From assembly GCF_003434305.1 (NCBI RefSeq), contig NZ_QKKX01000005.1, positions 178,625 through 242,624 on the forward strand: 64,000 nucleotides of DNA, read 5' to 3'. Of this stretch, positions 34,945 through 45,970 are shown one piece after another. The position numbers were made by a program, and so were the translations under genes. Within the stretch, counting starts at the first letter, position 1. Each line of letters begins with the position of its first letter. The DNA is from Micromonospora sp. MW-13. GTDB taxonomy: Bacteria; Actinomycetota; Actinomycetes; Mycobacteriales; Micromonosporaceae. The notes beneath the pieces are model-generated. The model was given only the letters and a program-made list of their open reading frames with translations. It ran no database searches and had not been told where the DNA came from.

Positions 34945-34982
34945 GGGCCCCGCCCCGCCGGGTGAGCGGCGGGACGGGGCCC
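34945..34982. terminator. Hairpin between convergent esterase and MMPL genes
   Basis: GGGCCCCGCCCCGCCG at 34945-34960 pairs with CGGCGGGACGGGGCCC (34967-34982) with one mismatch and a 6-nt loop. Confidence 0.75.
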
Positions 34983-34996
34983 CGGGGCCGGGCCGG

Positions 34997-37198
34997 TCAG
35001 GCGTCGGCCGGCACCTTCTCGGCGAGGTGGGCACGCAGCCCCTCGCCCTCGATGTCCACGTTGGGCAGCAGCCGGTCGAGCCAGCGGGGGATCCACCAGG
35101 CCGCCTTGCCGAGCAGCGACATCACCGCCGGGACGATGGTCATCCGGACCACGAAGGCGTCGATGGCCACGCCGATGGCCAGCGCGAAGCCCATCGACTT
35201 GATGATCGGGTCGTCCAGGAAGACGAAGCCGCCGAACACCGACATCATGATCAGTGCGGCGGCGGTGACCACCCGGGCGCCGTGCCCCATGCCGTTGATG
35301 GTGGCCTGCTGCGCCGTGTCGCCGTGCACGAAGTCCTCCCGCATCCGGGAGACCAGGAAGACCTCGTAGTCCATGGCGAGGCCGAACAGGATGCCGATGA
35401 GCAGGATCGGCAGGAAGCTGACCAGCGGGCCCGGGGTGTCCAGGCCGACCAGGTCGGCCAGGTGCCCCTGCTGGAAGATCGCGACGGTGATGCCGAACGT
35501 CGCGGCGACCGTGAGCAGGAAGCCCAGGGCGGCCTTGACCGGCACCAGGATCGACCGGAACACCAGCATCAGCAGCAGGATCGACAGGCCGACGACGAGC
35601 AGCAGGTAGACCGGCAGCGCGTCGGAGAGCTTCTCCGACACGTCGATGCCGATCGCGGTCGCGCCGGTCAGCAGCACGTCCGCGCCGGTGACGCCGGAGA
35701 CCTGCCGGCGGATGTCGTGCACCAGGCTCTCGGTGGCCTCGTCGGTCGGGCCACCCTTGGGGATGACCCCGAGCAGCGCGGTGCGCCCCGTCGGGTCGGT
35801 CTGCGGCGGGGCCACCGCGAGCACCCCGTCCGCCTGCTGGACCTGCTGGGCGACCTGCTGGACGGCGGCCTCCGTGGCCTGCGGCGAGTCGGCCGTGACG
35901 AGCACCGCGAGCCGGCCGGTGAAGCCCGGGCCGAAGCCCTCCCGGACCAGTTCGTTGTTCACCCGGGCCGGTGAGCCGGCCGTGGCGGTGCTGGCGTCCG
36001 GCAGGGCCAGCCGCATGTCGGGGGCGGGCAGCGCGAGCAGGCCCAGGCCGACCAGGGCGGCCAGGATCACCGGTACGCGCAGCCGGGTGACCAGGCGTGC
36101 CCAGCGGAAGCCGAAGCCGGACCGGTCCTCGGCGGCCGGCTCGGGGGTCCCGGCGGGTCCGGCCCCGGCGGCGACCGCCGCGGCCTTGCGCAGCTTGCGG
36201 GGCAGCACCCGGCTGCCGGCGAAGCCGAGCAGGGCCGGGGCGAGGGTGATCGCGACCAGCACGGCGACGGTCACCGTGCCGGCGGCGGCCAGGCCCATCA
36301 CGGTCAGGAACGGGATCTGCACCACCGCCAGGCCGGCCAGCGCGATGACCACCGTGGCGCCGGCGAAGACCACCGCCGAGCCGGCCGTGCCGACCGCCCG
36401 GCCGACGGCTTCCTCCGGGGACAGCCCTTCCAGCAGGTTCTGCCGGTGCCGGGAGGTGATGAACAGCGAGTAGTCGATGCCGACCGCCAGGCCGAGCATC
36501 AGGGCCAGGATCGGCGCGGTGCTGGTCAGCTCGATGGCGCCGCTGAGCGCGTACAGGCCGGCCATGCCGACGCCGACGCCGATCAGCGCGTTGAGCATGG
36601 TCATCCCGGCCGCGACCAGCGAGCCGAAGGTGATGACCAGGACGATCGCCGCCACCAGGACGCCCAGCGCCTCGGTCGAGCCGATCTCCGGCTCGCCGCC
36701 CAGCACCTCGCCGCCCGGGGCGACCTGCCAGCCCCGCGCCTCGGCCTGCGCGCCCACCGCCTCGTACGCGTCGCGCTGGGCGTCGGTGACGTCGTCCGCG
36801 CGGCCGGCGAACTGCACCTGGATCAGCGCGTACCGGCCGTTCGGGGAGATCGCCTGGGCCTGGTACGGGTCGACCGCGCCGACCACGCCGGGCAGGGTGG
36901 CCGCCTCCTGGGTCACCTGCTTGACCAGGGCCTGCCCCTCGGGCGTGGCGAGCTGGCCGTCCGCCGGAGCCTTCACGGCGATGGTGCCGGTGGCCCCGCT
37001 GGCGGCCGGGAAGCGTTCGGCGAGCAGGTCGAGCGCTTGCTGCGACTCGGTGCCGGGCATGCTGAAGTTGCTCGCCGTCGGGCCGCGCAGCGTCGCCGCG
37101 GCGAGGCCGAGGCCGACGAGCACGACGAGCCAGACGACGGCGACGAGCCGTCGGCGGCGCAGCGAGGCTCGGCCGAGCCGGTACAACAGGGTCGCCAT
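34997..37198 (-). CDS. MMPL family transporter (RND superfamily)
   Basis: 733 aa. Two halves, each a hydrophobic helix followed by a large extracytoplasmic loop and a five-helix bundle. Motifs: LMLGLAVGIDYSLFITSRHRQNL in the first half and ILFGLAMDYEVFLVSRMREDF in the second (proton-relay Asp-Tyr). The N-terminal region has the typical SKFSMPGTESQ-like NFSMPGTESQ. It exports hydrophobic molecules or lipids; the substrate is unknown. ATG 37198 preceded by AAGGA. Gap to the upstream TetR gene is 43 bp, indicating a TetR-MMPL operon controlled by the twin palindromes at 37816-37850. Confidence 0.93.
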   Translation of the reverse strand: MATLLYRLGRASLRRRRLVAVVWLVVLVGLGLAAATLRGPTASNFSMPGTESQQALDLLAERFPAASGATGTIAVKAPADGQLATPEGQALVKQVTQEAATLPGVVGAVDPYQAQAISPNGRYALIQVQFAGRADDVTDAQRDAYEAVGAQAEARGWQVAPGGEVLGGEPEIGSTEALGVLVAAIVLVITFGSLVAAGMTMLNALIGVGVGMAGLYALSGAIELTSTAPILALMLGLAVGIDYSLFITSRHRQNLLEGLSPEEAVGRAVGTAGSAVVFAGATVVIALAGLAVVQIPFLTVMGLAAAGTVTVAVLVAITLAPALLGFAGSRVLPRKLRKAAAVAAGAGPAGTPEPAAEDRSGFGFRWARLVTRLRVPVILAALVGLGLLALPAPDMRLALPDASTATAGSPARVNNELVREGFGPGFTGRLAVLVTADSPQATEAAVQQVAQQVQQADGVLAVAPPQTDPTGRTALLGVIPKGGPTDEATESLVHDIRRQVSGVTGADVLLTGATAIGIDVSEKLSDALPVYLLLVVGLSILLLMLVFRSILVPVKAALGFLLTVAATFGITVAIFQQGHLADLVGLDTPGPLVSFLPILLIGILFGLAMDYEVFLVSRMREDFVHGDTAQQATINGMGHGARVVTAAALIMMSVFGGFVFLDDPIIKSMGFALAIGVAIDAFVVRMTIVPAVMSLLGKAAWWIPRWLDRLLPNVDIEGEGLRAHLAEKVPADA

Positions 37199-37241
37199 CA
37201 GATCCTTGTCCTCGGTCGTTGGTGAACTGGACGGTGGTGGG

Positions 37242-37787
37242 TCAGTCGAGGGGTTCCAGCGCGCGCCGGACCAGGCCGAGCAGGGCCTCCCGCAGCTCGT
37301 CGTCGGGGACGTCGCCGAACTCGCCGCACGTCTCGGCGATCCCGGCGAGGACGACCAGCGCCGCGATCCGGGCCGCCGGGCGCGCCGAGTGGCCGGCGAA
37401 CGCCGCGATCAGCCGCTCGGAGATCTGCTGCACATCCGCGAACGCCGGCTGCTGGAGCAACTCGGGAAACTCCCCACGGAGCAGCGCGATCTGCCGCCGG
37501 AAGCGCACCGCGAGGCCCACGAAGCCCTCGCCGGCGACCCGCTGGGCGTCCGCGCCGGTCAGCCCGGCGAACCGGTCGTCCAGTTCGTGCAGCACCGCGA
37601 TCGCCGGGGCCATCAGCTCGCCGAGCAGGGCCTCCTTGCTGGCGAAGTGGTAGAGCACGGTCGCCTTCGAGACGCCGACCTCGCGGGCGATGTCCTGCAA
37701 CGAGGTGCCCTTGTACCCGGTCACGGCGAACCGCCGTCCCGCCGCCGCCAGGATCTCGGCGTGCGTCTCCGGTGCCACTCGCGCCAT
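37242..37787 (-). CDS. TetR family regulator of the MMPL operon
   Basis: 181 aa. N-terminal HTH (AAAGRRFAVTGYKGTSLQDIAREVGVSKATVLYHFASKEALL, quoted in part) of TetR_N type. The C-terminal ligand domain is helical and less conserved. ATG 37787 is favoured by GGGAGG 8 nt upstream over GTG 37796. First gene of the operon with the MMPL pump. Two perfect operators, CTGACCGATCGGTCAG, lie 29-63 bp upstream, so autoregulation is likely. Confidence 0.9.
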   Translation of the reverse strand: MARVAPETHAEILAAAGRRFAVTGYKGTSLQDIAREVGVSKATVLYHFASKEALLGELMAPAIAVLHELDDRFAGLTGADAQRVAGEGFVGLAVRFRRQIALLRGEFPELLQQPAFADVQQISERLIAAFAGHSARPAARIAALVVLAGIAETCGEFGDVPDDELREALLGLVRRALEPLD

Positions 37788-37815
37788 GCCGGCCACCTCC
37801 CGCCCACCAGCATGC

Positions 37816-37850
37816 CTGACCGATCGGTCAGACCCTGACCGATCGGTCAG
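37816..37850. promoter_or_regulatory. Twin TetR operators
   Basis: Two perfect 16-bp palindromes CTGACCGATCGGTCAG at 37816-37831 and 37835-37850, 19 bp between centres (one and a half to two helical turns). They lie 29 bp before the TetR start and just after the HxlR stop. They are the classic arrangement of a TetR operator pair and are expected to repress the TetR-MMPL operon. Confidence 0.9.
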
Positions 37851-37881
37851 GGCGGTCGGGTGGCGTTCGCCACAGCCCGGC

Positions 37882-38274
37882 TCAGCCCGGGATGCCGTGC
37901 TCCCGGTCGTACTCGGCCCGGGCGTCGGTGATGGCGGTGCGGTGCCGCTCGGCCCAGGTGGTCAGCGCGACCAGGGACTCGTACAGCTCCAGGGCCATCC
38001 CGGTGGCCGCGTACTCGACTCTCGGCGGCACCGTCGGATGGACCGTGCGGCGCAGCAGCCCGTCCCGCTCCAGGTTGCGCAGGGTGAGGGTGAGCATCCG
38101 CCGGCTGATCCCCTCGACCCGCCGTTCCAGCTCGGTGAAGCGGACCGGCCCCTGGGCGGTGGCCACCAGGATGCCGATGCTCCACTTGCCGCCCACCCGG
38201 TCCAGCACCTCCCGGACCGTGCACGCCCGAACCTGGCCGGGGGCGCAGGGCATCTCGCTGTTCCCCTGGGGCAT
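37882..38274 (-). CDS. HxlR family transcriptional regulator
   Basis: 130 aa winged-helix regulator. The conserved HxlR core is visible: [42 protein letters not shown], quoted partly here as GGKWSIGIL and [13 protein letters not shown], then [13 protein letters not shown] and a wing [11 protein letters not shown]. The cysteines CAPGQVRAC near the N-terminus may sense redox. Start ATG 38274 with AGGAGGG upstream. Divergent from the PEP-mutase-family gene, a likely target. Confidence 0.9.
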   Translation of the reverse strand: MPQGNSEMPCAPGQVRACTVREVLDRVGGKWSIGILVATAQGPVRFTELERRVEGISRRMLTLTLRNLERDGLLRRTVHPTVPPRVEYAATGMALELYESLVALTTWAERHRTAITDARAEYDREHGIPG

Positions 38275-38439
38275 CGGCCGCCCTCCTTTCGTTCCGCCTG
38301 ATGGTCACAGACGGTGGCCCTGGTCACCAGCGCGGCGGGGGCGGGGGCGGGCGGCGGGTCCGGCCCGCCGGGCGGTCGAAATGCCGACACGGCTCTTTCG
38401 AAGAACAGGCACCGCCCCGCGGGCTGCCATGATGCGGTG

Positions 38440-39234
38440 ATGACCGAAACCCCATCGACTCTCGTCGAGCGCGCGGACGCGCTGCGCGCCCTGCACAAGA
38501 CCGGCGACCCGCTGGTGCTGCCCAACGCGTGGGACGCCGGGTCCGCCCGGGCCGTCGTCGCGGCCGGCTTTCCGGTCGTCGCCACCAGCAGCGCCGCCGT
38601 CGCCGATTCCCTCGGGTACGCCGACGGCGAGGACACCCCGGCCGACGAGATGTTCGCCGCCGTCGCCCGGATCGTCCGCGCCGTGCCGGTCCCGGTCACC
38701 GCCGACCTGGAACGGGGGTACGGGCTGAGCCCGACCGAGCTGGTCGAGCGGATGCTCGCCGCAGGCGTGGTCGGCTGCAACCTGGAGGACTCCGACCCGC
38801 GCACCGGCGCGCTGTACGACGCCGAGGAGCAGGCCGAACTGCTCGCCGCCGTCCGGGCCGCCGCCGGCGCGGCCGGCGTGCCGCTGGTGCTCAACGCCCG
38901 GATCGACCTGTACCTCCGCGGGGCCGGCGATCCGGCCCACCGCACCGCCGACGCGGTCCGCCGGGCCCGGCGCTACCGAGAGGCGGGGGCGGACTGCGTC
39001 TACCCGATCGCCCTGGCCGACCCGGGGCAGATCGCGGAGCTCGTGGCCGGCGCGGAAGCCCCGGTGAACCTGGGCTTCAAGCCCGGCGTGTCGAGCCTGG
39101 CCGAGTTGGCCCGGCTGGGCGCCGCCCGGGTCAGCTTCGGTCCCGGCCCGTACCACGTCAGCAAGGGGCGGACCGTGGCGCTGCTCGACGCGCTCCGGGC
39201 GGGCGGGAACCCGTACGCCCCGCCCTCGGCGTAG
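38440..39234 (+). CDS. Isocitrate lyase/phosphoenolpyruvate mutase family enzyme
   Basis: 264 aa. TIM-barrel PEP mutase superfamily: PLVLPNAWDAGSARAVVAAGF, TADLERGYGLSPTELVERM (metal-binding Asp/Glu), GCNLEDSDP, and LVLNARIDLYLR. The typical KKCGH/DD signature of isocitrate lyase is replaced, so it is probably a C-C lyase of the 2-methylisocitrate/PEP-mutase branch. Divergent from an HxlR regulator. ATG 38440. Exact reaction not assignable from sequence. Confidence 0.88.
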   Translation: MTETPSTLVERADALRALHKTGDPLVLPNAWDAGSARAVVAAGFPVVATSSAAVADSLGYADGEDTPADEMFAAVARIVRAVPVPVTADLERGYGLSPTELVERMLAAGVVGCNLEDSDPRTGALYDAEEQAELLAAVRAAAGAAGVPLVLNARIDLYLRGAGDPAHRTADAVRRARRYREAGADCVYPIALADPGQIAELVAGAEAPVNLGFKPGVSSLAELARLGAARVSFGPGPYHVSKGRTVALLDALRAGGNPYAPPSA

Positions 39235-39303
39235 GGACGTCCGGTCGACGTCGCCTCCGTGGTTCCGGTTGCCTCCGGGCGGCCGGACCGCCAGGGTGGG
39301 GTG

Positions 39304-40326
39304 ATGAGCGACGCGGAGCAGAACCGGGGCGGGGTGTCGCTGACCAACCTCGACCAACCGCTGGCCCCGGAGACCGGAGCCACCAAGCGGGAGCTGGTGG
39401 ACTACCTCGACGCGGTGCACGGGCGGCTGGTCCCGCACCTGCGGGACCGGCCGCTGTCGGTGGTGCGGGTGCTGCGCGGGCAGCCCCCGTTCATGCAGAA
39501 GAACCTGCCGAGGTACACCCCGGCCTGGGTGCGCCGGGTGTCGGTCTGGGCCGAGGCGTCGCACCGCGAGGTGTCGTACGCCCTCTGCGACGACCGGCGC
39601 ACGCTGCTGTGGTTCGCCAACCAGCGGGCGGTGGAGTACCACCCGACCCTGGCCACGGTGGACCGCCCGGGCCACCCGACCCACCTGGTGCTGGACCTCG
39701 ACCCGCCGGAGGGGGCCGCCTTCGGCACGGTCGTGGCCGCCGCCCGGCTGGTCCGGCAGGCGCTCGTCGACGCCGGGCTCGCCGGGGCGGTCAAGACCAG
39801 CGGGGCGAAGGGGCTGCACGTGTTCGTCCCGGTCGAGCCGGGCGCGAGCGCCGAGGACCTGGCCGCTGCCACCCGGGCCCTGGCCGTCCGGGCCGAACGG
39901 CTGGACCCGGCGCTCGCCACCACCGCCTTCATCCGCGAGGACCGGGCCGGGAGGGTCTTCGTCGACTCCACCCGGGCGGGCGGGGCGACCGTGGTGGCCG
40001 CGTACAGCCCCCGGCTGCGCCCGGGACTGCCGGTGTCCTTCCCGGTCGGCTGGGACGACCTCGACGCGGTCGCGCCGGCCGACTTCACCGTGCGGACCGT
40101 CCCCGCCCTGGTCGCCGACGATGATCCGTGGGCCGGGTCGATGCCGCCGCCCCAGCGTCTTCCCGCCGACCTGGTGGAGCAGGGCCGGGGCATCCCGGTC
40201 GCCCGGGTGCAGGCCATGCACGAGGGCAAGCGCCGGGCCCGCGTCCGGCGCGCCGCCGAGCAGGATGCCGTGTCCGGCCCGCCCGGCCGCCCCGCCGATC
40301 CGGCCACGGGCGGCGGGGCGGGCTGA
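39304..40326 (+). CDS. ligD: Stand-alone LigD polymerase (primase-polymerase) domain
   Basis: 340 aa. Archaeo-eukaryotic-primase-like polymerase domain of bacterial NHEJ ligase D. Visible: TNLDQPLAPETGATKRELVDYL, VHGRLVPHLRDRPLSVVRVLRGQPPFMQKNLP (parts), catalytic HLVLDLDPPEG (D-x-D), and KTSGAKGLHVFVP. There is no ligase, no nuclease domain and no ku gene in the window, so it is a split LigD or a stand-alone LigD-like PrimPol. Start ATG 39304. Transcribed after the PEP-mutase-family gene. Confidence 0.9.
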   Translation: MSDAEQNRGGVSLTNLDQPLAPETGATKRELVDYLDAVHGRLVPHLRDRPLSVVRVLRGQPPFMQKNLPRYTPAWVRRVSVWAEASHREVSYALCDDRRTLLWFANQRAVEYHPTLATVDRPGHPTHLVLDLDPPEGAAFGTVVAAARLVRQALVDAGLAGAVKTSGAKGLHVFVPVEPGASAEDLAAATRALAVRAERLDPALATTAFIREDRAGRVFVDSTRAGGATVVAAYSPRLRPGLPVSFPVGWDDLDAVAPADFTVRTVPALVADDDPWAGSMPPPQRLPADLVEQGRGIPVARVQAMHEGKRRARVRRAAEQDAVSGPPGRPADPATGGGAG

Positions 40327-40449
40327 CCGGCGGTACGGCGGCGATGGCATGGTCTGTTCCCTCCGGCGGGTTCTCCTGGGATGCCGGCGAGCTCGGCACG
40401 GGCGCCGAGGCACTGGGCAACTCCGGCGCGACGTGGCACGATTTCGCGG

Positions 40450-40893
40450 GTGACCAGCAGATCCGCCGCCGCGCAGCACCTGCGCGACCTGGCGCGGCTG
40501 CGCCGCGTCCGCGACCGGATCGACCGGGAGTACGCGCAGCCGCTGAACGTCGAGGCGCTCGCCCGTGGCGTGCACATGTCGGCCGGGCACCTCGGCCGCG
40601 AGTTCCGGCGTGCCTACGGTGAGTCGCCGTACGCCTATCTGATGACGCGGCGCATCGAGCGCGCGATGGCGCTGCTGCGTCGTGGCGACCTCAGCGTCAC
40701 CGAGGTCTGTTTCGCGGTCGGCTGCGCGTCGCTGGGTACCTTCAGCACGCGCTTCACCGAGTTGGTCGGTGTGCCGCCCAGCACCTATCGGGACCGGACC
40801 GCTCGCGCGGCGGCGGAGATGCCGTCCTGCCTGGCGAAACAGGTGAGCAGACCGATCAGGAATCGAGAAGCGCCGGCCCCGGGGCGCACCTAG
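40450..40893 (+). CDS. AraC family transcriptional regulator
   Basis: 147 aa, essentially only the two-HTH DNA-binding domain: REYAQPLNVEALARGVHMSAGHLGREFRRAYGESPYAYLMTRRIERAMALL..., quoted here in part as VEALARGVHMSAGHLGREF and SVTEVCFAVGCASLGTFSTRF. GTG 40450 chosen (VTSRSAAAQ); a longer upstream ATG would add an odd low-complexity leader. The stop is 10 bp before the VOC gene, so they form an operon with the UvrA-like gene perhaps included. Confidence 0.88.
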   Translation: MTSRSAAAQHLRDLARLRRVRDRIDREYAQPLNVEALARGVHMSAGHLGREFRRAYGESPYAYLMTRRIERAMALLRRGDLSVTEVCFAVGCASLGTFSTRFTELVGVPPSTYRDRTARAAAEMPSCLAKQVSRPIRNREAPAPGRT

Positions 40894-40903
40894 CGTGGCC
40901 GGT

Positions 40904-41314
40904 ATGGACATCACCATTCACACGAGCTTCCTTCCGCATGACAACCCGGACGCCTCGCTGGCCTTCTACCGCGACACCCTCGGCTTCGAGGTCCGCAACG
41001 ACGTCGGTAGCGGCAAGATGCGCTGGATCACCGTCGGTCCCGCCGGCCAGCCCGACACGTCCATCCTCCTGGCACCGCCGGCCGCCGACCCGGGCGTCAC
41101 CGACGAGGAGCGTCGCACCATCGTCGAGATGATGGCCAAGGGCACGTACGGCTGGATCATGCTGGCCACCCCCGACCTCGACGGCACCTTCGAGCGGCTC
41201 CAGGCCGGCGACGCCGAGGTCGTCCAGGAGCCGACCGAGCAGCCGTACGGGGTACGCGACTGCGCCTTCCGCGATCCGGCCGGCAACCTGATCCGCATCC
41301 AGGAGCTGCGCTAG
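40904..41314 (+). CDS. VOC superfamily (glyoxalase/bleomycin-resistance/dioxygenase-fold) protein
   Basis: 136 aa: two half-barrels beginning ITIHTSFLPHDNPDASLAFYRDTLGFEVRND and a C-terminal YGVRDCAFRDPAGNLIRIQE. The ATG at 40904 gives the usual start MDITIHT; GTG 40895 is possible. VOC proteins coordinate a metal at His/Glu ends; function ranges from detoxification to resistance. Downstream of and probably controlled by the AraC regulator. Confidence 0.88.
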   Translation: MDITIHTSFLPHDNPDASLAFYRDTLGFEVRNDVGSGKMRWITVGPAGQPDTSILLAPPAADPGVTDEERRTIVEMMAKGTYGWIMLATPDLDGTFERLQAGDAEVVQEPTEQPYGVRDCAFRDPAGNLIRIQELR

Positions 41315-41668
41315 CCGTCCGGCGATCCAGCCGAGACCTGACGAGACCACACCGTGGAGGAGCCCGCGCACGATGCCGGCGACGGCCGCCGGTTGCACTG
41401 ACGCCCCGGCCGGGCGCACCGCCCGGCCGGAGCCCGAGGCCCCACGGGCCGAAGCGGCGCGGATCTTGCGCCGAGCGCGACCCGGCCAGCGCTGGCCGGA
41501 CGGGCGTCGGGCCGCCCCGGCCGACACCGCCGATCAGGTGAACAGCGGACCGTTGCCGCGACCGCACCGACGTAGCAGAACCAGACGTACCGCTCGAAGC
41601 TGGCAGATCGAGCCAGGCGACGCCGGCGGAGACCGCGAAGGCAGCCCCGCCCAACAGATGGAGACACG
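41315..41668. other. 354-bp gap; possible decayed membrane-protein remnant on the minus strand
   Basis: No intact gene. On the minus strand from about 41660 to 41540, two successive frames read GGAAFAVSAGVAWLDLP and then FERYVWFCYVGAVAATV, as if one shift broke a short membrane segment. No start, Shine-Dalgarno or confident homology could be seen. Otherwise the stretch holds only GC-rich intergenic sequence. Confidence 0.3.
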
Positions 41669-44062
<2,394 letters not shown>

Positions 44063-44108
44063 CCGACGAACGGCCCGAAGGCGGCAGTCTCGTGCGGCCG
44101 GGCGGGGT

Positions 44109-44825
44109 TCACAGCGGTCGGACCGAAGTCGCGGGGGCCCGGCGGCGCCGGGCCCAGAGGCCAGCCGGGCGTCGGATGACCCATTCGGCGACGGCCACGT
44201 TGATGATCCAGCCGGACCCTACGGAGAGGGCGGTGCTCAGGTCGCTCGTGCCGAACAGGGTCTCACCGATGGGTTGGGTGAGTGCCTGGGTGCCGGCGCT
44301 GACGGCGAGGGCGTAGGCACGGATCATCCAGGCGCGGTGGGCGGCGATACGGCGACGCCGAATCGCGGTGAACCCCAGAACGATGCTGGCGGCCATTGCC
44401 GACCCGACCAGGAGCCGGATGCCCCACAGCAGGTCACCGCCCGGGGCGTCGGGGTAGAACAGCGTCATCCAGGTCCCGGAGGCGGCCACGATCAGGCCGG
44501 CCGCGATCAGTATCCGGCCGGACCGCCGGTGCCAGCCTGGATGGCGGCGACGCAGCCGGGCGGAGAACTGGAACGCGCCGAGGAAGGCGTAGAGGGCCGC
44601 GGTGAGCACGTGCACCACGACGGGCGCCGGGGAGGCGTCGATGCGCGGGTTGGCGGGTAGCAGTTGCGGGCCACCGGCGAGTTCGAGAAGCCGCAGTGAA
44701 CCGGCGACGACCGGGACGAGGCTGAGGACCACCAGCGCTACGGGGAGGTGCCAGCCCGACCCGTCCCGGTCGACCGGCGGGCGCCGTGCTGCCGGTCGGG
44801 TGACCGGGACGGTGTGCCTGGTCAT
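44109..44825 (-). CDS. DUF2306 family membrane protein
   Basis: 238 aa with about seven hydrophobic helices. Typical DUF2306 features: FSARLRRRHPGWHRRSGRILIAAG and IAAHRAWMIRAYAL with conserved His/Arg. Its start ATG 44825 overlaps the stop of a small upstream ORF (ATGA). It belongs to the minus-strand group headed by the MDR oxidoreductase. Function unknown. Confidence 0.8.
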   Translation of the reverse strand: MTRHTVPVTRPAARRPPVDRDGSGWHLPVALVVLSLVPVVAGSLRLLELAGGPQLLPANPRIDASPAPVVVHVLTAALYAFLGAFQFSARLRRRHPGWHRRSGRILIAAGLIVAASGTWMTLFYPDAPGGDLLWGIRLLVGSAMAASIVLGFTAIRRRRIAAHRAWMIRAYALAVSAGTQALTQPIGETLFGTSDLSTALSVGSGWIINVAVAEWVIRRPAGLWARRRRAPATSVRPL

Positions 44826-44920
44826 TCGACACCCGCCGTCGTGGCCACGCGCGGACCGTCGAGCGGGGCCGTGCAGCCGGTAGGTGCGGTGCGCGAGAGC
44901 GAACGGGCGAGTCCGATCAT
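44822..44920 (-). CDS. Candidate small ORF, 32 aa, coupled to DUF2306
   Basis: A 32-residue ORF starts at ATG 44920 with AAAGG 8 nt upstream and ends in an ATGA overlap with the DUF2306 start. It lies 53 bp downstream of the MDR gene stop. The peptide (MIGLARSLSRTAPT...) has no recognised motif. The ribosome binding site and coupling are suggestive, but the ORF is too short to be sure. Confidence 0.3.
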   Translation of the reverse strand: MIGLARSLSRTAPTGCTAPLDGPRVATTAGVE

Positions 44921-44973
44921 GGCGATGCCTTTCGGTAGGACCAGGAAGGGCAGCAGGCGTGCATCAGTCGGAG

Positions 44974-45957
44974 TCAGATGGTGATGACCACTTTTGCCCG
45001 CGCGTGTTCGCCTTCCAGGTACCGGATGGCTTCGGGAACCTCGGGCAGCTGATACGTCCGGTCGATGACCGGGGTGAGGCGGCCGGCCTCGGCGTGGGTG
45101 CGGAGCGTGTCGAGGTGTTGCCGGCTGGGCGCGGTGGTGAGAATGGCGATGCGCTGCCGCACGAAGGGCGCCAGCAGGCGCCCGCGTGCGATGAGCCAGA
45201 CCGGCCCGACGAGACTGCCACCGCGGTAGACGCCGCCGCCGGAGAGCACGAGCGTCCCGGTCGGGGTCAGCGCTCGCCGGAGCGCGGTGAGGGAACGGTT
45301 GCCGACCAGGTCGAACACGACGTCGTGGCGGCCGACGTCGTGGGTGAAGTCGTCGCGGGTGTAGTCGACGACGTGATCGGCGCCGAGGGAGCGCACCAGG
45401 TCGACGTTGCGGGTGCTGCACACCCCCGTCACGCTCGCGCCGAGCGCCTTGGCCAGCTGGACGGCCAGGGTGCCGACGCCGCCGGACGCGCCGTTGACGA
45501 GGACGCGGTGGCCGGGCTCGACCTGCCCGACGTCGCACAGTCCCATGAGTGCGGTGACGCCGGCCAGCGGCAGGACGGCCGCCTGCTGCGGCGTCAGGTT
45601 CCCGGGCTTGCGCGCGACCAGGGTCTCGGGCACGCATGCGTACTCGGCGAACGCGCCGTTGGCGTCGCCCAGGTCGCCGAAGACGGCGTCGCCCGGTCGC
45701 ACCTGCCGGACGTCGGGGCCGACGGCTTCGACCCGGCCGGCGAAGTCGCGGCCACGGATTCGCGCCCGCGGCCCCGACCGGCCCAGCGACAGCCGCGCCA
45801 GCCGTGGATCGCCGCGCATGACATGCCAGTCGTACGCGTTGAGCGCGGCGGCCTCGACCCGCACGAGCACCTCGTCGGCCGCCGGCACCGGGGCGTCGAC
45901 GTCCGCGAGCGTGAGCGTCTCCGGCGGGCCGTACCGATCCTGGACGATCGCTTTCAT
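44974..45957 (-). CDS. Zinc-independent medium-chain dehydrogenase/quinone oxidoreductase-like protein
   Basis: 327 aa. MDR fold: MKAIVQDRYGPPETLTLADVD, GRDFAGRVEAVGPDV, VLVNGASGGVGTLAVQLAKALGA (NADPH-binding GxGGVG), and ADHVVDYTRDDF. No zinc ligands are visible, as in quinone/enone reductases. ATG 45957 with GGAGG 6 nt upstream, which removes the ORF's apparent N-terminal extension from its promoter. Divergent from a TetR gene across two palindromic operators, so it is a likely target of that regulator. Confidence 0.9.
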   Translation of the reverse strand: MKAIVQDRYGPPETLTLADVDAPVPAADEVLVRVEAAALNAYDWHVMRGDPRLARLSLGRSGPRARIRGRDFAGRVEAVGPDVRQVRPGDAVFGDLGDANGAFAEYACVPETLVARKPGNLTPQQAAVLPLAGVTALMGLCDVGQVEPGHRVLVNGASGGVGTLAVQLAKALGASVTGVCSTRNVDLVRSLGADHVVDYTRDDFTHDVGRHDVVFDLVGNRSLTALRRALTPTGTLVLSGGGVYRGGSLVGPVWLIARGRLLAPFVRQRIAILTTAPSRQHLDTLRTHAEAGRLTPVIDRTYQLPEVPEAIRYLEGEHARAKVVITI

Positions 45958-45970
45958 CTCTCCCCTCCCC

